DNA from: an uncultured Bacilli bacterium
Lineage (GTDB): Bacteria > Bacillota_I > Bacilli_A > RF39 > UBA660
Length of the DNA stretch: 64,000 bases
Direction: 5' to 3'
Assembly: GCA_934095825.1 (NCBI GenBank)
Contig: CAKOKQ010000005.1
Location: 56,866-120,865 of the forward strand
In this document: one piece after another, positions 63,152 to 64,000 of the stretch
Position numbering within the stretch: position 1 is the first letter of the stretch
Layout of the letters: each line of letters opens with the position of its first letter
Made by a program: the position numbers and the translations under genes
The notes under the pieces: generated by a model
What the model saw: only the letters and a program-made list of their open reading frames with translations
Told to the model about the DNA's origin: nothing
Databases searched by the model: none

Positions 63152-63646
63152 ATGAATAATGAAGTTGTAAAAGAAGCACTTTCTTATGAGTTCTCTGTCA
63201 AAGTACATAAGGCATTGAGAGAGTCGTTCAAAGCGCCACATATGGTGAAGTCATTGGACGAAGATTGGAATATTAAGCATGGTACTGACACTGTGGACAT
63301 AGTAAATTGCGCATTTAGTGAATTGCCTATCAATTGTCAAGAAAAATATTTAAAAGTCGGCAGAATATATATTGAATATGTTTTTGACCGCTATATCGAA
63401 GGTTCAAGCAATGAGGATATAGCTACTAAATTTAACCGAATGGTTTCTGATTTTCTAGGATCATGGTCAGTAGAAGTAGCTGATGAAGACGCGGGACTTT
63501 TAAAACTTGGAATAAAGACCAGTTTGTTACTTGCTACAACTTTGGTATCAGCGTATTTCCAAGGTGAGATAGATATAGAAGAAATTTGTAAGCAATATAA
63601 TATTGATACCAATTTGCCAGAAAAAAGAAAACTAAATAAACATTAA
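63152..63646 (+). CDS. Unknown protein of atypical composition
   Basis: 164 residues, soluble, with mixed charge. Contains FSVKVHKALRESFKAPHMVKSLDEDWNIKHGTDTVDIVNCAFSELP and LGIKTSLLLATTLVSAYFQGEIDIEEICKQY. The first ~250 bases use more GC-ending codons than neighbours, suggesting horizontal gain. Very strong ribosome site. Own promoter and terminator. No family recognised. Confidence 0.65.
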   Translation: MNNEVVKEALSYEFSVKVHKALRESFKAPHMVKSLDEDWNIKHGTDTVDIVNCAFSELPINCQEKYLKVGRIYIEYVFDRYIEGSSNEDIATKFNRMVSDFLGSWSVEVADEDAGLLKLGIKTSLLLATTLVSAYFQGEIDIEEICKQYNIDTNLPEKRKLNKH

Positions 63647-63654
63647 TAGAAAAG

Positions 63655-63688
63655 TCTTTCCATATTAAATAAATGGAGAGATTTTTTA
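63655..63688 (+). terminator. Terminator of the 63152 gene
   Basis: TCTTTCCAT / ATGGAGAGA (one G-U) and six T. Confidence 0.8.
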
Positions 63689-63723
63689 TTTAGAAAACTT
63701 CTTGTTAGCCGGATTTTTAAGAC

Positions 63724-63831
63724 AAAAAAACGAACTATTTCTAGTTCGAATAAATCTTTAATGGTGCCCTTATGGTTCTGGTATAACAACTATTATAAGC
63801 AATAAATTATAGGTAGTAATAATTACTAACT
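63724..63831 (-). ncRNA. Predicted ~108-nt small RNA
   Basis: Minus strand: extended -10 TGT-TATACT (63838-63843), start ~63831. It ends at CGAACTA-GAAA-TAGTTCG (63731-63748) with seven T. No frame of note inside. The middle contains GAACCATAAGGGCACC. There is no gene just downstream on this strand, so it is not a leader. Family unknown. The rest of 63647-63961 holds only the promoter region of the next gene. Confidence 0.5.
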
Positions 63832-63961
63832 AAAATTAGTATAACATGATTTTATTAAAATTAACCAACATTTTAATATTTTAATATTTTAAATAAATAA
63901 AATGATATAATATAAACCGAAAGACAAATAGTAATTTGTTAAATAGATTGGAGATGTAATT

Positions 63962-64000
63962 ATGGCTTTTGATTATAAAAAAGAATATAAGGAATTCTAT
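63962..64000 (+). CDS. GyrI-like domain protein, 3' truncated by window edge
   Basis: Only 13 residues are visible: MAFDYKKEYKEFY, the typical start of stand-alone GyrI-like small-molecule-binding proteins ('FDYKKEYKEFYMPK...'). TTGGAGATG precedes the ATG. Judged from this short match only. Confidence 0.55.
   Translation, partial: MAFDYKKEYKEFY

Noticed and set aside
63724..63831. tracrRNA-like RNA
   Set aside because: Layout of a short 5' part, small stem and terminator is reminiscent, but no repeat array, anti-repeat match or cas gene is present.

Overview
The window is AT-rich DNA from a low-GC, Gram-positive, endospore-forming anaerobe. It carries Bacilli-type sporulation genes (yunB, a spoVID-ysxE pair, a ylbD-ylbE pair), ParE/ParC, a rlmN-prpC-prkC-rsgA-rpe operon, a threonine T-box, and anaerobe-type ferredoxin and rubrerythrin. 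The compact gene set, a LysRS fused to a tRNA-binding domain and a ThrRS without its TGS domain suggest an uncultured gut Bacilli lineage of the RF39/Erysipelotrichales kind. That placement is inference. I see no tRNA, rRNA, CRISPR array or insertion sequence.

Layout. 0-1 kb: 3' part of a cysteine desulfurase. 1-3 kb: surface locus 1. 3.2-5.4 kb: ferredoxin, an acidic tail-anchored protein, YunB. 5.4-6.3 kb: two type I toxin-antitoxin units. 6.4-13.6 kb: mostly unrecognised proteins, several with a single C-terminal membrane anchor, plus an Mbeg1-like hydrolase, a PH-like protein and a three-LysM protein. 13.7-18.2 kb: a pilin-like protein, endonuclease IV, an acyltransferase, LysRS. 18.4-20.2 kb: SpoVID-like and YsxE-like spore proteins. 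20.5-25.6 kb: glucosaminidase with dockerin repeats, cadherin-like membrane protein, TagO/WecA-type transferase, signal peptidase I. 25.8-31.6 kb: small regulatory, lipoprotein and membrane genes, FemX-like and YtxH. 31.6-33.1 kb: surface locus 2. 33-34.6 kb: rubrerythrin and a TasA-like protein. 34.8-39.7 kb: rlmN-prpC-prkC-rsgA-rpe. 39.8-43 kb: XRE regulator, recG and two candidate small RNAs. 43-46.4 kb: lipoprotein, T-box, thrS. 46.4-48 kb: surface locus 3. 48-53.2 kb: parE, parC, ylbD, ylbE. 53.3-54.2 kb: two further toxin-antitoxin units. 54.2-55.4 kb: surface locus 4. 55.5-60 kb: a Tad-like operon with a degenerate ATPase. 60-64 kb: an accessory region with decayed genes, a transglutaminase-like protein, a kinase-like protein and a GyrI-like gene cut by the window end.

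Most striking system: four surface-protein genes (starting at 1407, 31990, 46765 and 54562) are each preceded by a 225- or 237-bp segment bounded by two inverted copies of a recombinase-like site. Each site has arms TTTCATAGAG / CTCTATGAAA around a 7-bp asymmetric core. The core differs between loci but is exactly reverse-complemented between the two sites of one locus. That is the expected form of an independently invertible promoter (an inverton). A conserved extended -10 element inside all four segments points away from the gene, so all four may be captured OFF. The genes encode modular surface proteins: three share an N-terminal module and carry different C-terminal domains, and locus 1 shares its C-terminal domain type with locus 3. 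No recombinase gene is in the window.

Second system: four copies of a ~370-400 bp type I toxin-antitoxin-like unit, each with a 24-residue hydrophobic peptide (too short for usual ORF calling) and a convergent antisense RNA. They sit as two tandem pairs, and the second pair lies directly upstream of inverton 4.
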